64,000 bases of DNA from Curtobacterium sp. MMLR14_010 (GCF_001865015.1 NZ_MJGV01000046.1:62001-126000); one strand, 5' to 3'; shown: positions 34,951 through 48,088, counted from the first letter of the stretch. The notes: a model not told the origin generated them from the letters alone. Numbers and translations are program-made.

Positions 34951-35246
34951 GGATGTGCTCCTTGGTTCGAGGTCTCTGCATCGTCGGTCGCGAGACGGTC
35001 CAGCAGTGACGCTGCGAGCGCGCGATCGTCCCGCGGTGCCCACCGTAGGTCTTTCATGCTGGTGAGGACATGTTCCGAAATGTCGTGTTCCGGTGCGTGC
35101 TCGCCGCTCACGGTCCACACGATCCGGTTCCACGCGTGGCTCCGGTCATTCGAGCGTCGTGCCTGCGTCGCGGCGAGCCAGGCCATCAGCGCAGCGAAGA
35201 CGGCGGCGGCTGCGGCGATGACGGCGGCGATGAGTGCTGTCTCCAT
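34944..35246 (-). CDS. Small membrane-anchored protein, unknown
   Basis: 100 aa: one N-terminal membrane helix (ALIAAVIAAAAAVFAALMAWLAA) followed by a soluble ~70-residue part starting with a basic segment (TQARRSNDRSHAWNRIVW) and ending in an acidic one (LLDRLATDDAE). Family not recognised. ATG 35246 is the only plausible start; its SD (gaggtcagg) is distant and weak. Overlaps the next gene by 7 bases, forming a two-gene unit divergent from the ABC1 kinase gene. The pair occupies a position where related genomes carry shikimate or peptidase genes. Confidence 0.6.
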   Translation of the reverse strand: METALIAAVIAAAAAVFAALMAWLAATQARRSNDRSHAWNRIVWTVSGEHAPEHDISEHVLTSMKDLRWAPRDDRALAASLLDRLATDDAETSNQGAHPC

Positions 35247-35303
35247 GGGACGACCGTGCCTGACCTCATGCGGCCACGGGACCGGGGCGGGCCGACCTGT
35301 GGA

Positions 35304-35351
35304 GGGCGCCCCCGAGCCTCCCGGCTGTGGAGGAGTCAGCCGGGGGCGCCC
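35304..35351. promoter_or_regulatory. 11-bp hairpin in the divergent gap before the ABC1 kinase
   Basis: gggcgcccccg (35304-35314) pairs perfectly with 35341-35351; the loop contains cgagcctccc (35313-35322) from the dispersed element and a smaller cctcc/ggagg pair. Lies between divergent genes, so it is not a simple terminator; it may shape the leader of the kinase mRNA. Confidence 0.5.
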
Positions 35352-35375
35352 AGCCCGGGGGAGCATGCTGAACAC

Positions 35376-37067
35376 GTGCCCACACCACCCCGTCTGAGCG
35401 ACTTCGGCGCCCGGCCGGACGCCGACGCGGGAACGCTCCGCTCCCGCGCGCGCCGCTTCGCCGAACTGCTGTCCATCGCCCGCCGACACGGCCTCGTGCC
35501 GTTCCGGCGCCTCGACTTCTCGCGCGACCCGGAGACCTCGGAGAAGCGTCGTGACCAGGCCGAGCACCTGCGCCGTGCTCTGGAAGAGGCAGGTGGCGGC
35601 TTCGTGAAGATGGGGCAGCTGCTCTCGACCCGCGACGACCTGCTGCCGGACGAGTGGACCGAGGGACTCGCGTCCCTGCAGCGGGACGTCACCCCGGCGG
35701 ACCCGCAGGCCGTGACCGAGCTGCTCACCGCGGACCTCGGCGCCCCGGTCTCCGAGGTGTTCCAGTCGTTCGACCCGAGGCCCGTCGCTGCGGCGTCCAT
35801 CGCGCAGGTGCACCGAGCACGGCTGCACGACGGCACCGCGGTCGCCGTGAAGGTCCAGCGACCCGGCATCGACGCGGCCGTGCGGCAGGACGTCGACATC
35901 GCGTTGCGCGTGGTGCGCTTCCTCGCGCGGACCTCGGCCGAGGCCCGGCAGGTGGGCGTCATCGACGTCGCGACGCAGTACGGCGACGACCTGATCCGCC
36001 AGGTCGACTTCTCCTCCGAGCTCCGCAACCTCGAGGCGCTCCGTGCTGCCCAGGCCAGGAGCGCCCGGCCGGACGAGGTCCGCTTCCCGACCCCGTACCC
36101 GGAGCTCTCTGGGCGGCGGGTGCTGGTGATGGAGTTCCTCGAGGGGGACACGCTCAGCGCGATCCGCGCCTCCCGAGCCGACCGCGACCTCGACGAGCCG
36201 ATGCGGGCGATCCTCCGGTCGTTCCTGCGGCAGGTCGTCTTCGACGGGATCTACCACGGCGACCTGCACCCGGGGAACGTCCTGCTGCTGCCCGACGGTC
36301 GCCCCGCCCTCATCGACTTCGGGTCGGTCGGCCGCCTCGACCCGACGTTGCGCGACACCGTGCAGGAGCTCGTCGCCGCGTACATCCAGGACGACACCTC
36401 GCGGATCGCAGACGCCGTGCTGCGGATGGCGCCGGTCCGTCGTGCCCAGGACGAGGCCGACTTCCGCCGGGACATCGCCCGCTTCGTGGCCGACGAGCTC
36501 GGCCCGGGGGCGCGCATCGGCGTCGAGACCGTCGACGACGCGGTCGAGGTCTTCGGCCGCTACCGGCTGAAGCCGCCGCCGGACTTCGTCGCAGCCGCCC
36601 GGGCACTGGCGATCTTCGAGGGGACCCTGCGCACGCTGCTGCCCTCGTTCGACCTGCTCGACGAGTCCCGCAACCTGGCCCGCGAGCAGATCCGTGACCA
36701 GCTCCGCCCGAGCGTCCTGCGGGACGTCGCCGCACGTGAGCTCTTCGGCCTGTTCTCCACCGTCCGACGCCTGCCGCGGCGGATCGACCGCATCAGCGAG
36801 GCGATCGAGGGCAACAAGCTGTCGGTGAACATCCGCCTGCTCGCCGACCAGCGCGACCGGAGGACCGTCTCCGGCATGATCCGTCGGATCCTGTTGGTGC
36901 TGCTCGGTGCCGGGGCCGGTGTGCTGGCGATCGTCTACCTGGCGGCGCCGGCGCGGCCCACCGCGGTGCTGAGCACCGGCGTGGCCGGTGGGCTCCTCGG
37001 CGGGACGGCCGTGGTGCTGCTCGTCTGGGCGGCGATCGACGCCTGGCTCGCACGACGGCGCGAGTGA
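35376..37067 (+). CDS. ABC1/UbiB-family atypical kinase
   Basis: 563-aa protein kinase-like family member with ATPase rather than proven protein kinase activity in studied relatives. Motifs: the N-terminal KxGQ (GGFVKMGQLLSTRDDLLP, residue ~75), the Ala-rich nucleotide loop AAASIAQVHRARL, VAVKVQRPGI (Lys), catalytic YHGDLHPGNVLLL (~290), and metal-binding LIDFGSVGRL. Two membrane helices end the protein (~510-530 and 535-555). GTG 35376 is chosen with 'gggggag' 14 bases upstream. Actinobacteria use menaquinone, so a role in quinone or lipid homeostasis is only inferred. Confidence 0.9.
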   Translation: MPTPPRLSDFGARPDADAGTLRSRARRFAELLSIARRHGLVPFRRLDFSRDPETSEKRRDQAEHLRRALEEAGGGFVKMGQLLSTRDDLLPDEWTEGLASLQRDVTPADPQAVTELLTADLGAPVSEVFQSFDPRPVAAASIAQVHRARLHDGTAVAVKVQRPGIDAAVRQDVDIALRVVRFLARTSAEARQVGVIDVATQYGDDLIRQVDFSSELRNLEALRAAQARSARPDEVRFPTPYPELSGRRVLVMEFLEGDTLSAIRASRADRDLDEPMRAILRSFLRQVVFDGIYHGDLHPGNVLLLPDGRPALIDFGSVGRLDPTLRDTVQELVAAYIQDDTSRIADAVLRMAPVRRAQDEADFRRDIARFVADELGPGARIGVETVDDAVEVFGRYRLKPPPDFVAAARALAIFEGTLRTLLPSFDLLDESRNLAREQIRDQLRPSVLRDVAARELFGLFSTVRRLPRRIDRISEAIEGNKLSVNIRLLADQRDRRTVSGMIRRILLVLLGAGAGVLAIVYLAAPARPTAVLSTGVAGGLLGGTAVVLLVWAAIDAWLARRRE

Positions 37068-37129
37068 GGCCGTCGGCCCGCACGTCGACGCGCGTGACCG
37101 GGCGCGACGGCCCGCGCGAGGCCGTCGGC

Positions 37130-37135
37130 TACACT
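37130..37135 (+). promoter_or_regulatory. -10 box (TACACT) of efp
   Basis: TACACT 67 bases before the efp start, giving a leader of about 55 bases. No clear -35 element. Confidence 0.45.
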
Positions 37136-37196
37136 CGTCCGGGGCCCCAGCGCCCGCAGGCCTTCACTCCTCAACACGAACGGGACATCGACTCTC

Positions 37197-37757
37197 ATGG
37201 CCAGTACCACTGACATCAAGAACGGCGCCGTTCTCATCATCGACGGGCAGCTCTGGTCGGTCGTCGAGTTCCAGCACGTCAAGCCCGGCAAGGGTGGTGC
37301 GTTCGTCCGCACCAAGCTGAAGAACGTCGTCTCCGGCAAGGTCGTCGACCGCACCTTCAACGCGGGCGCGAAGATCGAGACCGCGACGGTCGACCGCCGC
37401 GACTACCAGTTCCTCTACGAGGACGGCGACTCCTACGTGTTCATGGACACCGACACCTACGACCAGGTCCCGGTCCCCGCAACCGTCGTCGGCGACGCCA
37501 AGAACTTCCTCCTCGAGTCCGCGATGGTCACCCTCGCGATGAACGAGGGCAACCCGCTCTACATCGAGCTCCCGACCTCGATCGTCACCGAGATCGAGAC
37601 CGAGCCCGGCCTGCAGGGTGACCGTTCGTCCGGTGGCACCAAGCCCGCGACGATCAAGGCGACCGGATACCAGATCCAGGTCCCGCTGTACCTCGAGACC
37701 GACACCAAGGTGAAGATCGACACGCGTGACGGCAACTTCCTCGGCCGCGTCAACTAA
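37197..37757 (+). CDS. efp: Elongation factor P
   Basis: 186-aa tRNA-shaped protein that relieves ribosome stalling at polyproline stretches. Three beta-barrel domains of normal length. The tip loop is KPGKGGAF with Lys32, the position modified by other enzymes in some bacteria and unmodified in many actinobacteria. The C-terminal signature [30 protein letters not shown] is complete. nusB begins 9 bases after the stop, so the two are cotranscribed. Confidence 0.97.
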   Translation: MASTTDIKNGAVLIIDGQLWSVVEFQHVKPGKGGAFVRTKLKNVVSGKVVDRTFNAGAKIETATVDRRDYQFLYEDGDSYVFMDTDTYDQVPVPATVVGDAKNFLLESAMVTLAMNEGNPLYIELPTSIVTEIETEPGLQGDRSSGGTKPATIKATGYQIQVPLYLETDTKVKIDTRDGNFLGRVN

Positions 37758-37766
37758 GGCCGCCGG

Positions 37767-38219
37767 ATGAGTGCTCGTTCGAAGGCCCGCAAGCGCGCCC
37801 TCGACATGCTGTACGTGGCCGAGGTGCGGGAGCTCCCGATCGCCGACGTCCTCGCCACGGAGACCGTCCGCCACCTCGACAACCCCGAGCGGGCGTCGAG
37901 CTGGGACTACGCACGCCAGGTGGTCACCGGGGTCGACGAGGCCCGTCGCGAGATCGACGACGTCATCATCGACCACGCCCAGGGCTGGTCGATCGCCCGG
38001 ATGCCGGTCCTCGACCGCTGCATCCTCCGCATGGGTGTCTGGGAGATCCGCTTCAACCCCGAGGTGCCCGACGCCGTCGCCATCTCGGAGGCCGTCGAGC
38101 TCGCCCAGTCGCTGTCCACGGACGACTCCGCCGGCTTCGTGAACGGCGTCCTCGGCGCCGTCGCCGGGACCCGTGCACCGTCCGGTCGGACGGTCGCCGG
38201 AGACCAGGAGTCCCGCTAG
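37767..38219 (+). CDS. nusB: Transcription antitermination factor NusB
   Basis: 150-aa helical RNA-binding protein that pairs with S10 in rRNA antitermination. SARSKARKRALDMLYVAEVRE at the N-terminus, IDHAQGWSIARMPVLDRCILRMGVWEI in the middle and NGVLGAVAG at the end match the family. Follows efp by 9 bases. The pyr leader begins directly after its stop, so the pyr promoter probably lies inside the 3' end of nusB. Confidence 0.96.
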   Translation: MSARSKARKRALDMLYVAEVRELPIADVLATETVRHLDNPERASSWDYARQVVTGVDEARREIDDVIIDHAQGWSIARMPVLDRCILRMGVWEIRFNPEVPDAVAISEAVELAQSLSTDDSAGFVNGVLGAVAGTRAPSGRTVAGDQESR

Positions 38220-38236
38220 GGTTGACCACGTCCGCA

Positions 38237-38272
38237 TCCTTTAAATGCCGTCCTGAGAGGCGGGGAAGGAGG
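38237..38272 (+). promoter_or_regulatory. PyrR-binding RNA hairpin covering the pyrR SD
   Basis: The leader carries the PyrR binding-loop signature: lower stem tcctt (38237-38241) with aagga (38266-38270), upper stem gcc (38247-38249) with ggc (38259-38261), and the conserved loop cctgagagg. The SD (ggagg, 38268-38272) is half inside the lower stem. UMP- or UTP-bound PyrR should stabilise the hairpin and block translation of pyrR, as described for Mycobacterium smegmatis. No attenuator or antiterminator pair is visible, which also favours translational control. Confidence 0.85.
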
Positions 38273-38277
38273 TCGGC

Positions 38278-38841
38278 GTGGGTACCCGCACGGTCCTGCA
38301 GCAGTCCGACATCACGCGTGCTCTGACACGCATCGCGCACGAGATCCTCGAGGCCAACCACGGCGCCTCGGACCTGGTGCTCCTCGGCATCCCGACCCGG
38401 GGAGCCGTCCTGGCCGACCGGCTCGGCGAGGTCCTCGCCGGCATCGAGCCCGACTGGGCCGACGGGCAGCAGCGCGTCGGCACGCTCGACGTCACGCTCC
38501 ACCGCGACGACCTCGGCCACGGCATCGGCCGGGCCCCGCACCGCACGGTGATCCCGGCGAGCGGCATCGACGGCAAGGTCGTCGTGCTCGTCGACGACGT
38601 CCTGTACTCCGGCCGCACGGTCCGGGCAGCGCTCGACGCCCTGCAGAACATCGGCCGGCCGCGTGCGGTCCGGCTCGCCGTCCTGGTCGACCGGGGCCAC
38701 CGCGAGCTGCCCATCCGCGCGGACCACGTCGGCAAGAACCTGCCGACCGCGTCCGACGAGCGGGTCACGCTCCGCCTGACCGAGACGGACGGCGTCGACG
38801 AGGTCGTCATCGAACAGCCGGACCGGGGGGCCGACGCATGA
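38278..38841 (+). CDS. pyrR: Bifunctional pyr regulator / uracil phosphoribosyltransferase PyrR
   Basis: 187-aa RNA-binding regulator of the pyrimidine operon with side uracil phosphoribosyltransferase activity. PRPP motif [22 protein letters not shown] (residue ~105) and [14 protein letters not shown] are intact. GTG 38278 follows SD ggagg by 5 bases, part of the PyrR target hairpin. The stop overlaps pyrB by 4 bases. First gene of a seven-gene operon covering all steps of UMP synthesis except dihydroorotate dehydrogenase (pyrD) and orotate phosphoribosyltransferase (pyrE). Confidence 0.96.
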   Translation: MGTRTVLQQSDITRALTRIAHEILEANHGASDLVLLGIPTRGAVLADRLGEVLAGIEPDWADGQQRVGTLDVTLHRDDLGHGIGRAPHRTVIPASGIDGKVVVLVDDVLYSGRTVRAALDALQNIGRPRAVRLAVLVDRGHRELPIRADHVGKNLPTASDERVTLRLTETDGVDEVVIEQPDRGADA

Positions 38842-39815
38842 GGCACCTGCTCTCCACCGCCGACCTCTCCCGCACGGACGCCCTCGAGATCCTCGACGTC
38901 GCCGAGGAGATGGCCGAGGTCAACACGCGCGAGGTCAAGCGCCTGCCCGCCCTCCGCGGCAAGACCGTCGTGAACCTCTTCTTCGAGGACTCCACGCGCA
39001 CCCGGATCTCCTTCGAGGCCGCCGCCAAGCGCCTCTCCGCCGACGTCATCAACTTCGCGGCGAAGGGCTCCAGCGTCTCGAAGGGCGAGTCCCTCAAGGA
39101 CACCGTCCAGACCCTCGGCGCGATGGGCATCGACGGGATCGTGATGCGCCACGGGGCCTCCGGCGCCCCGCGGGTCCTGGCCGACGCCGACTGGATCGAC
39201 GTCCCCGTGGTGAACGCGGGCGACGGCACCCACGAGCACCCGACCCAGGCGCTCCTCGACGCCTTCACGATGCGCCGGCGGCTCCACGGCAGCGCGTCCC
39301 GCGGCCAGGGGCTCGACGGCGTCCGGGTCCTCATCGTCGGTGACGTCCTGCACAGCCGCGTCGCCAGGAGCAACGCCTGGCTGCTCCGCACGCTCGGCGC
39401 GAGCGTCACCTTCGCCGCGCCGCCGACGCTGCTCCCCGCGACTGAGCGCCCGTTCGGCGCCGCGGTGCACCACGACCTCGACACCGCCCTCGCCGAGGAC
39501 CCCGACGTCGTGATGACGCTCCGCATCCAGCAGGAGCGCATGAACGACGCCTTCTTCCCGAACCCCCGCGAGTACACCCGGCACTGGGGCCTCACCGCCG
39601 CCCGCTTCGCGCGGCTGTCGGAGCGCACGCTCGTGATGCACCCCGGTCCGATGAACCGCGGACTGGAGATCGCCGGCGTGGCCGCCGACTCGCCCGCCTC
39701 GACCATCGTCGAACAGGTCGAGCACGGCGTCTCCGTCCGCATGGCCGTCCTGTACCTGGCCCTGACGGGCGCAGGCACCCCGTCCGGCACCGACCAGAAG
39801 GAGTCCGTCGCATGA
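38838..39815 (+). CDS. pyrB: Aspartate carbamoyltransferase catalytic subunit
   Basis: 325-aa enzyme condensing carbamoyl phosphate and aspartate. Carbamoyl-phosphate-binding [19 protein letters not shown] (residue ~52) and [19 protein letters not shown] are complete. There is no pyrI regulatory subunit gene, as in other actinobacteria. Overlaps pyrR and pyrC by 4 bases each, implying translational coupling under the PyrR switch. Confidence 0.97.
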   Translation: MRHLLSTADLSRTDALEILDVAEEMAEVNTREVKRLPALRGKTVVNLFFEDSTRTRISFEAAAKRLSADVINFAAKGSSVSKGESLKDTVQTLGAMGIDGIVMRHGASGAPRVLADADWIDVPVVNAGDGTHEHPTQALLDAFTMRRRLHGSASRGQGLDGVRVLIVGDVLHSRVARSNAWLLRTLGASVTFAAPPTLLPATERPFGAAVHHDLDTALAEDPDVVMTLRIQQERMNDAFFPNPREYTRHWGLTAARFARLSERTLVMHPGPMNRGLEIAGVAADSPASTIVEQVEHGVSVRMAVLYLALTGAGTPSGTDQKESVA

Positions 39816-41170
39816 CCGCTCACCTCATCCGCGGCGCCCAGCTGGTCGACGGGTCGCGGGCCGACATCAGACTGGAGGCCGGGCGCATCACCGCGGTCGG
39901 GTCCGGTCTCGACGCGGCCGGTGCCACCACCGTGGACGCGGACGGCCTGATCGCCCTGCCCGGTCTCGTGGACCTGCACACGCACCTCCGCGAGCCCGGT
40001 CACGAGGAGTCCGAGACGGTCCTGTCCGGCTCGCGGGCCGCGGCCGCCGGCGGCTTCACCGCCGTCAACGCGATGGCGAACTCCAGCCCGGTCGCGGACA
40101 CCGCTGGCGTGGTCGAGCAGGTCCAGGCCCTCGGCGACGACGCCGGCTACGTCACGGTGCGCCCGATCGGCGCCGTGTCCCAGGGCCTGCAGGGCACGCA
40201 CCTGTCCGAGATCGGCGCCATGGCGACCTCCCGCGCGAAGGTCCGCGTCTTCTCCGACGACGGCTCGTGCGTGGCCGACCCGTTGCTGATGCGTCGTGCG
40301 CTGGAGTACATCAAGGGCTTCGGCGGGGTCCTGGCGCAGCACGCGCAGGAGCCCCGCCTGACCATCGGCGCGCAGATGAACGAGGGCCGCCTGTCCTCGG
40401 AACTCGGGCTCGCCGGGTGGCCGGCCGTCGCGGAAGAGGCGATCATCGCCCGCGACGTCCTGCTCGCCGACCACGTCGGAGCGCGGCTGCACGTCTGCCA
40501 CGTCTCGACCGCCGGCAGCGTCGAGGTGATCCGCTGGGCAAAGTCCCGCGGGATCGACGTCACCGCCGAGGTCACGCCGCACCACCTGGTGTTGACCGAG
40601 GACCTCATCGCCGGGGTCGACGGCGCCCCCGGCTACGACGCCCGCTACAAGGTGAACCCGCCGCTGCGCTCCCGCGAGGACGTCGACGCCCTGCGCGCCG
40701 CCCTGGCCGACGGCACCATCGACATCGTCGCCACCGACCACGCCCCGCACACCGCCGAGGCGAAGTGCTGCGAGTGGCCGGCCGCCGCGAACGGCATGGT
40801 CGGGCTCGAGTCCGCGCTGAGCGTGGTGCACGCGGCCGTGGTCGAGGACGGCCGCCTGGACTGGTCGGACGTCGCCCGCGTGCTCTCGAGCGCCCCGGCG
40901 CGCATCGGGCAGGTCGAGGGCCACGGGCACGCGATCGCCGAGGGTGCCCCGGCCGAGGTCACCCTGTACGACCCGAGCGCGGTCCGCGACTTCGCCGTCA
41001 CCGACCTGGCGGGGCAGTCGCAGAACTCGCCGTACCTCGGCATGCGCCTGCCCGGACGGGTCGTCGCGACCTTCCACCACGGCACCCCGACGCTCCTCGA
41101 CGGCGTGCTCGTCGACGCCGAGACGGTGGCCGCGGCAGCGCGGGCCACGCGGACGGCGGCCACCGCATGA
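39812..41170 (+). CDS. pyrC: Dihydroorotase (class I)
   Basis: 452-aa zinc metalloenzyme cyclising carbamoyl aspartate. The binuclear-site HxH is [12 protein letters not shown] (residue ~52), with further ligands in [11 protein letters not shown] and the catalytic Asp in [12 protein letters not shown]. The length and motifs are those of the class I, actinobacterial form. Overlaps pyrB by 4 bases and the next membrane-protein gene by 4. Confidence 0.97.
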   Translation: MTAHLIRGAQLVDGSRADIRLEAGRITAVGSGLDAAGATTVDADGLIALPGLVDLHTHLREPGHEESETVLSGSRAAAAGGFTAVNAMANSSPVADTAGVVEQVQALGDDAGYVTVRPIGAVSQGLQGTHLSEIGAMATSRAKVRVFSDDGSCVADPLLMRRALEYIKGFGGVLAQHAQEPRLTIGAQMNEGRLSSELGLAGWPAVAEEAIIARDVLLADHVGARLHVCHVSTAGSVEVIRWAKSRGIDVTAEVTPHHLVLTEDLIAGVDGAPGYDARYKVNPPLRSREDVDALRAALADGTIDIVATDHAPHTAEAKCCEWPAAANGMVGLESALSVVHAAVVEDGRLDWSDVARVLSSAPARIGQVEGHGHAIAEGAPAEVTLYDPSAVRDFAVTDLAGQSQNSPYLGMRLPGRVVATFHHGTPTLLDGVLVDAETVAAAARATRTAATA

Positions 41171-41712
41171 GCGGCGACGCCGCGCGGTGGCTCCTCGGCG
41201 GGCTGATCCTGCTCGCGGTGGCCGCGTTGTTCGTGGCAATGGTGCGCACCTGGCGGACGCGGGTCAGGAAGCAGACCGACGCCGTGCCTCCCGTCGGTGT
41301 GCCGACCGACCTGTCACCGGCGGCCGGGTCCTGGGACGGCTTCACCGTCGCGACGACCCGCGCCGACCAGCCGCTGGAGCGCATCACGGCGGGCGGACTC
41401 GGCTTCCGGGGCCGCGGCGGCGTGACGGTCCACCAGGCCGGCGTCGTCCTGCACCTGGCGGGGGAGGCCGACCGCTGGATCGCCGCCGACCTGGTCCGCG
41501 GCGCCGACCGGGCGACCGCGGCGATCGACCGCGTGGTCGAGCCAGGGGGGCTGGTCCGTCTGCGATGGACGGCGACCGGCGCCGCTGGTGCGACGGACCT
41601 CGACACCTACTTCCGGTTCCCGGAGGGCGACGCAGCCCCGCTGCACGCACTCCAGGAGCTGGCGACGAAGCACAACCACCCGCAGACCGCGGGCGAAGGG
41701 ACGAACTCATGA
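41167..41712 (+). CDS. Conserved pyr-operon membrane protein (Rv1382-like)
   Basis: 181 aa. One membrane helix ([21 protein letters not shown], residues ~9-29), a basic stretch (RTRVRKQ), then a soluble ~130-residue beta-rich domain (WDGFTVATT... [26 protein letters not shown]). It occupies the place between pyrC and carA held by Rv1382 in Mycobacterium tuberculosis. Four-base overlaps on both sides place it firmly under pyr control, yet no pyrimidine-related motif is visible. Function unknown; a role in nucleotide-linked membrane signalling is guesswork. Confidence 0.85.
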   Translation: MSGDAARWLLGGLILLAVAALFVAMVRTWRTRVRKQTDAVPPVGVPTDLSPAAGSWDGFTVATTRADQPLERITAGGLGFRGRGGVTVHQAGVVLHLAGEADRWIAADLVRGADRATAAIDRVVEPGGLVRLRWTATGAAGATDLDTYFRFPEGDAAPLHALQELATKHNHPQTAGEGTNS

Positions 41713-42907
41713 CACGCGAACGGGCCGTGCTGGTCCTCGAGGACGGCACCCGACACGACGGATGGGCGTACGGCGCCCGCGGACGCAGCCTCGGTGAGGT
41801 GGTCTTCGCGACCGGGATGACCGGCTACCAGGAGACGCTCACCGACCCGTCCTACGCCGGGCAGATCGTGGTGCAGACCGCGCCGCACATCGGCAACACC
41901 GGCGTCAACGACGAGGACCCCGAGTCCCGTCGCATCTGGGTCGCCGGCTACGTCGTCCGCGACCCCAGCCGCGTGGTGTCGAACCACCGCGCCACGGCGT
42001 CGCTCGACGACCACCTGGAGCGCGACGGCATCGTCGGCATCTCCGGGGTCGACACCCGCGCACTGACCCGTCGCATCCGGGACGCCGGCGCGATGAAGGG
42101 CGGCGTCTTCAGCGGCCCCGACGCCGCGCTCTCGCCCGACGAGCAGCTGACGCTCGTGCGCGAGCAGGCCGACATGGCCGGGCAGAGCCTCTCCGCTGCG
42201 GTGTCGACCGACGCCGAGTACGTCGTCGACGCGGTCGGCGAGCAGATCGGCACGCTGGCCGTGCTCGACCTCGGCGTGAAGACGTCGACCACCCGCTACC
42301 TCGCCCAGCGCGGCTTCGAGGTGCACGTGCTGCCGCAGGACGTCACCGTCGAGCGGCTCCGCGAGCTCGACCCCGACGCGCTGTTCTACTCGAACGGGCC
42401 CGGCGACCCGGCGGCCTCCGACGCGCAGGTCACCCTGCTGCAGGAGAGCCTGCGGGACGGCCGCCCGTTCTTCGGGATCTGCTTCGGCAACCAGCTGCTC
42501 GGCCGTGCACTCGGCTTCGGCACGTACAAGCTGCCGTTCGGGCACCGCGGCATCAACCAGCCCGTGCTCGACACCACGACGGGCAAGGTCGAGATCACGA
42601 GCCAGAACCACGGCTTCGCGGTCGACGCCCCCGTCGGTCAGGTGCTCGAGTCCCCGGTCGGCTTCGGCCGGGTCGAGGTCTCGCACTACTCGCTCAACGA
42701 CAACGTGGTCGAGGGCCTCCGCGCCCTCGACATCCCCGCGTTCAGCGTGCAGTACCACCCGGAGGCCGCCGCCGGACCGCACGACAGCATGTACCTGTTC
42801 GACCGGTTCCGCGACATGGTCGTGGCCCGTCGTGCCGGCGAGCCGCTCGACGCGGCGACCGCCGACGCCACGACGCCTGCCGCCGACATCACGAAGGAGG
42901 GCAACTG

Positions 42908-42908
<1 letters not shown>
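41709..42908 (+). CDS. carA: Carbamoyl phosphate synthase small subunit
   Basis: 399-aa glutaminase subunit that supplies ammonia to CarB. The C-terminal class I amidotransferase has the catalytic Cys in [16 protein letters not shown], and His/Glu in [12 protein letters not shown]. In the Cys motif Leu-Gly-His is Phe-Gly-Asn, a common actinobacterial variant. The N-terminal CPSase domain ([22 protein letters not shown]) is normal. ATG overlaps the previous stop by 4 bases; carB starts on its last base (TGATG). Confidence 0.97.
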
Positions 42909-46197
<3,289 letters not shown>

Positions 46198-46201
<4 letters not shown>

Positions 46202-47088
46202 CGGACCGCCTCGACACCGCAGACCGGTCAGGAGGCTCGGAGCCGTTCGGCGTCCGGCTCGCGGCCGCCATCGGGTCGCGGTCCGCACTGTGCGTCGGGA
46301 TCGACCCCCACGCCGCCACCCTGGCGGCGTGGGGGCTCGGCCGGGACGAAGCGGGACTGACCGCGTTCGGCCGCGTCCTGGTGGACGCGGCCGCCGGTCG
46401 CGCCGCCGTCGTGAAGCCGCAGGTCGCGTTCTTCGAGGCCGCGGGGGTCGCTGGCTACCGCGCACTCGACGCGACGATCCGTCGGGCACGTGATGCGGGC
46501 CTCCTGGTCGTCGCCGACGTCAAGCGCGGCGACATCGGGTCGACGGGGGACGACTACGCCACCGCGTGGATCGACGCCGCCGGCCCGTTCGCGGCCGACG
46601 CGATGACGGTGTCGCCGTACCTCGGGTACGGCTCCCTGCGCGGGACGGTCGACCTCGCCCGTCGGAACGGCGCCGGTGTGTTCGTGCTGGCGGCGACGAG
46701 CAACCCCGAGGCGCGCGTGCTGCAGACCGCGGTGCTCGCCGAGGGACCGCGTGCCGGGCGGAGCGTCGCTGCCGGTATCGTTCTCGACGTGGCAGACGAC
46801 AACCCGGCCGTGGACGACCAGGCCATCGGCGACGTCGGGCTGGTGCTCGGCGCGACCCTCGACCTGACGGACTTCGGCATCGGTGCCGACGAGATCGGGA
46901 ACGCGCCCGTGCTCGCCCCCGGGTTCGGTGCGCAGGGCGCCCGGATCGAGGATCTCCGCGCGCTGTACGGCTCGCGCGCCGAGCAGGTGCTCGTGAGCGA
47001 GTCCCGCGGGCTCCTGACCGACGGCCCGGACGGCGTCGCGGCGCTCGTGGCCGACCGTGCCGAGCGGATCCAGGCGGCCCTGGCATGA
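46198..47088 (+). CDS. pyrF: Orotidine 5'-phosphate decarboxylase (type 2)
   Basis: 296-aa enzyme of the last UMP step. The long (type 2) form shown by length and by [22 protein letters not shown], where Asp-x-Lys-x-x-Asp carries the catalytic residues (Lys ~ residue 109), followed by [12 protein letters not shown] and [11 protein letters not shown] 46198 overlaps carB by 4 bases; its stop overlaps the ATG of the next gene (ATGA), linking pyrimidine synthesis to the mIHF-Gmk protein. Confidence 0.96.
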
Positions 47089-48014
47089 GCGACGACGGCC
47101 TGACCGACGACCCGGGCTCCCTGCCCGCACACCGCACGCCGCCCGAGGTGGACCGCGCCGCTGCTGCCCGCGCCGCCGTCGCCGCCCGCCGTGCCCGCGC
47201 CGCGGTGAAGGCCGCCGTCGCCACGGGGGACCGGTCGGCGCTCGACGTCGCCCGCGCCGCCTGGAGCGACGCCGAGGCACCGGCCGAGAAGTCCCTCCGC
47301 GTCCGTGACCTCCTGACCAGCCTGAACGGCATCGGACCGGCCCGCGCCGAGACGATCATGGGTTCGCTGCGGATCGCGCCGTCGAAGCGCCTCGGCGGCC
47401 TCGGCACCCGGCAGCGGTCGGCGCTCTCCGACTGGCTCGCCGCGCGCGGGCGGAAGCGTGGCGTGTCGAAGCTCGTCGTGCTCGCCGGCCCCACCGCCGT
47501 CGGCAAGGGGACCGTCAGCGCGTACATCCGCGAGCAGTACCCCGAGGTCAACCTCAGCGTCTCCGCGACCACCAGGAAGCCGCGGCCCGGCGAGGTCGAC
47601 GGTGTGCACTACTACTTCGTGGACGACGCCGAGTTCGACCGGATGATCCGCGAGCGTGAACTGCTCGAGTGGGCCACCGTGCACAACTCCTACCGGTACG
47701 GCACCCCGCGCCCGCCCATCGACCGCGCGCTCGACGCCGGTGACAAGGTGATGCTCGAGATCGACCTGCAGGGCGCCCGCCAGGTCCGCGACGCCATGCC
47801 CGAGGCGGTCCTGGTGTTCCTGCTGCCGCCGACGTGGGACGAACTGGTCCGCCGGCTCATCGGCCGCGGCACCGAGTCGTCCGAGGAACAGGCCCGCCGA
47901 CTCGAGACGGCGAAGGTCGAACTGGCCGCGCAGGACGAGTTCGACGTGCGGATCGTGAACTCGGATGTCGGCACGGCGGCACGTGAGGTCGTAGACTTGT
48001 TCACTGCGCCCTAG
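47085..48014 (+). CDS. gmk: mIHF - guanylate kinase fusion protein
   Basis: 309 aa in one uninterrupted frame that joins two proteins normally encoded separately. Residues ~18-120 are an actinobacterial integration host factor (mIHF): long basic helix [23 protein letters not shown], then helix-two-turn-helix [20 protein letters not shown] and [19 protein letters not shown]. Residues ~128-309 are guanylate kinase (GMP to GDP): P-loop [59 protein letters not shown]. mIHF genes precede gmk in mycobacteria but as a separate frame. GTG 47463 (Val127) could start a free kinase, though only a weak SD-like sequence precedes it. ATG 47085 overlaps the pyrF stop. Confidence 0.93.
   Translation: MSDDGLTDDPGSLPAHRTPPEVDRAAAARAAVAARRARAAVKAAVATGDRSALDVARAAWSDAEAPAEKSLRVRDLLTSLNGIGPARAETIMGSLRIAPSKRLGGLGTRQRSALSDWLAARGRKRGVSKLVVLAGPTAVGKGTVSAYIREQYPEVNLSVSATTRKPRPGEVDGVHYYFVDDAEFDRMIRERELLEWATVHNSYRYGTPRPPIDRALDAGDKVMLEIDLQGARQVRDAMPEAVLVFLLPPTWDELVRRLIGRGTESSEEQARRLETAKVELAAQDEFDVRIVNSDVGTAAREVVDLFTAP
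47993..47998 (+). promoter_or_regulatory. Possible -10 box (TAGACT) of rpoZ
   Basis: TAGACT near the end of the gmk coding region, 96 bases before the rpoZ start. Could give rpoZ-metK their own transcript. No certain -35. Confidence 0.4.
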
Positions 48015-48088
48015 CCGGGAGCGCACCGTCCCGCTCGGGACGGGACATCGTGCCCGTCGGGCACGACACCACGTGGACTGGAGACACC

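Noticed and set aside
38222-38227. TTGACC after nusB as a -35 element for pyrR
   Set aside because: A promoter using it would start transcription inside the PyrR hairpin and destroy it; no good -10 follows at proper spacing.
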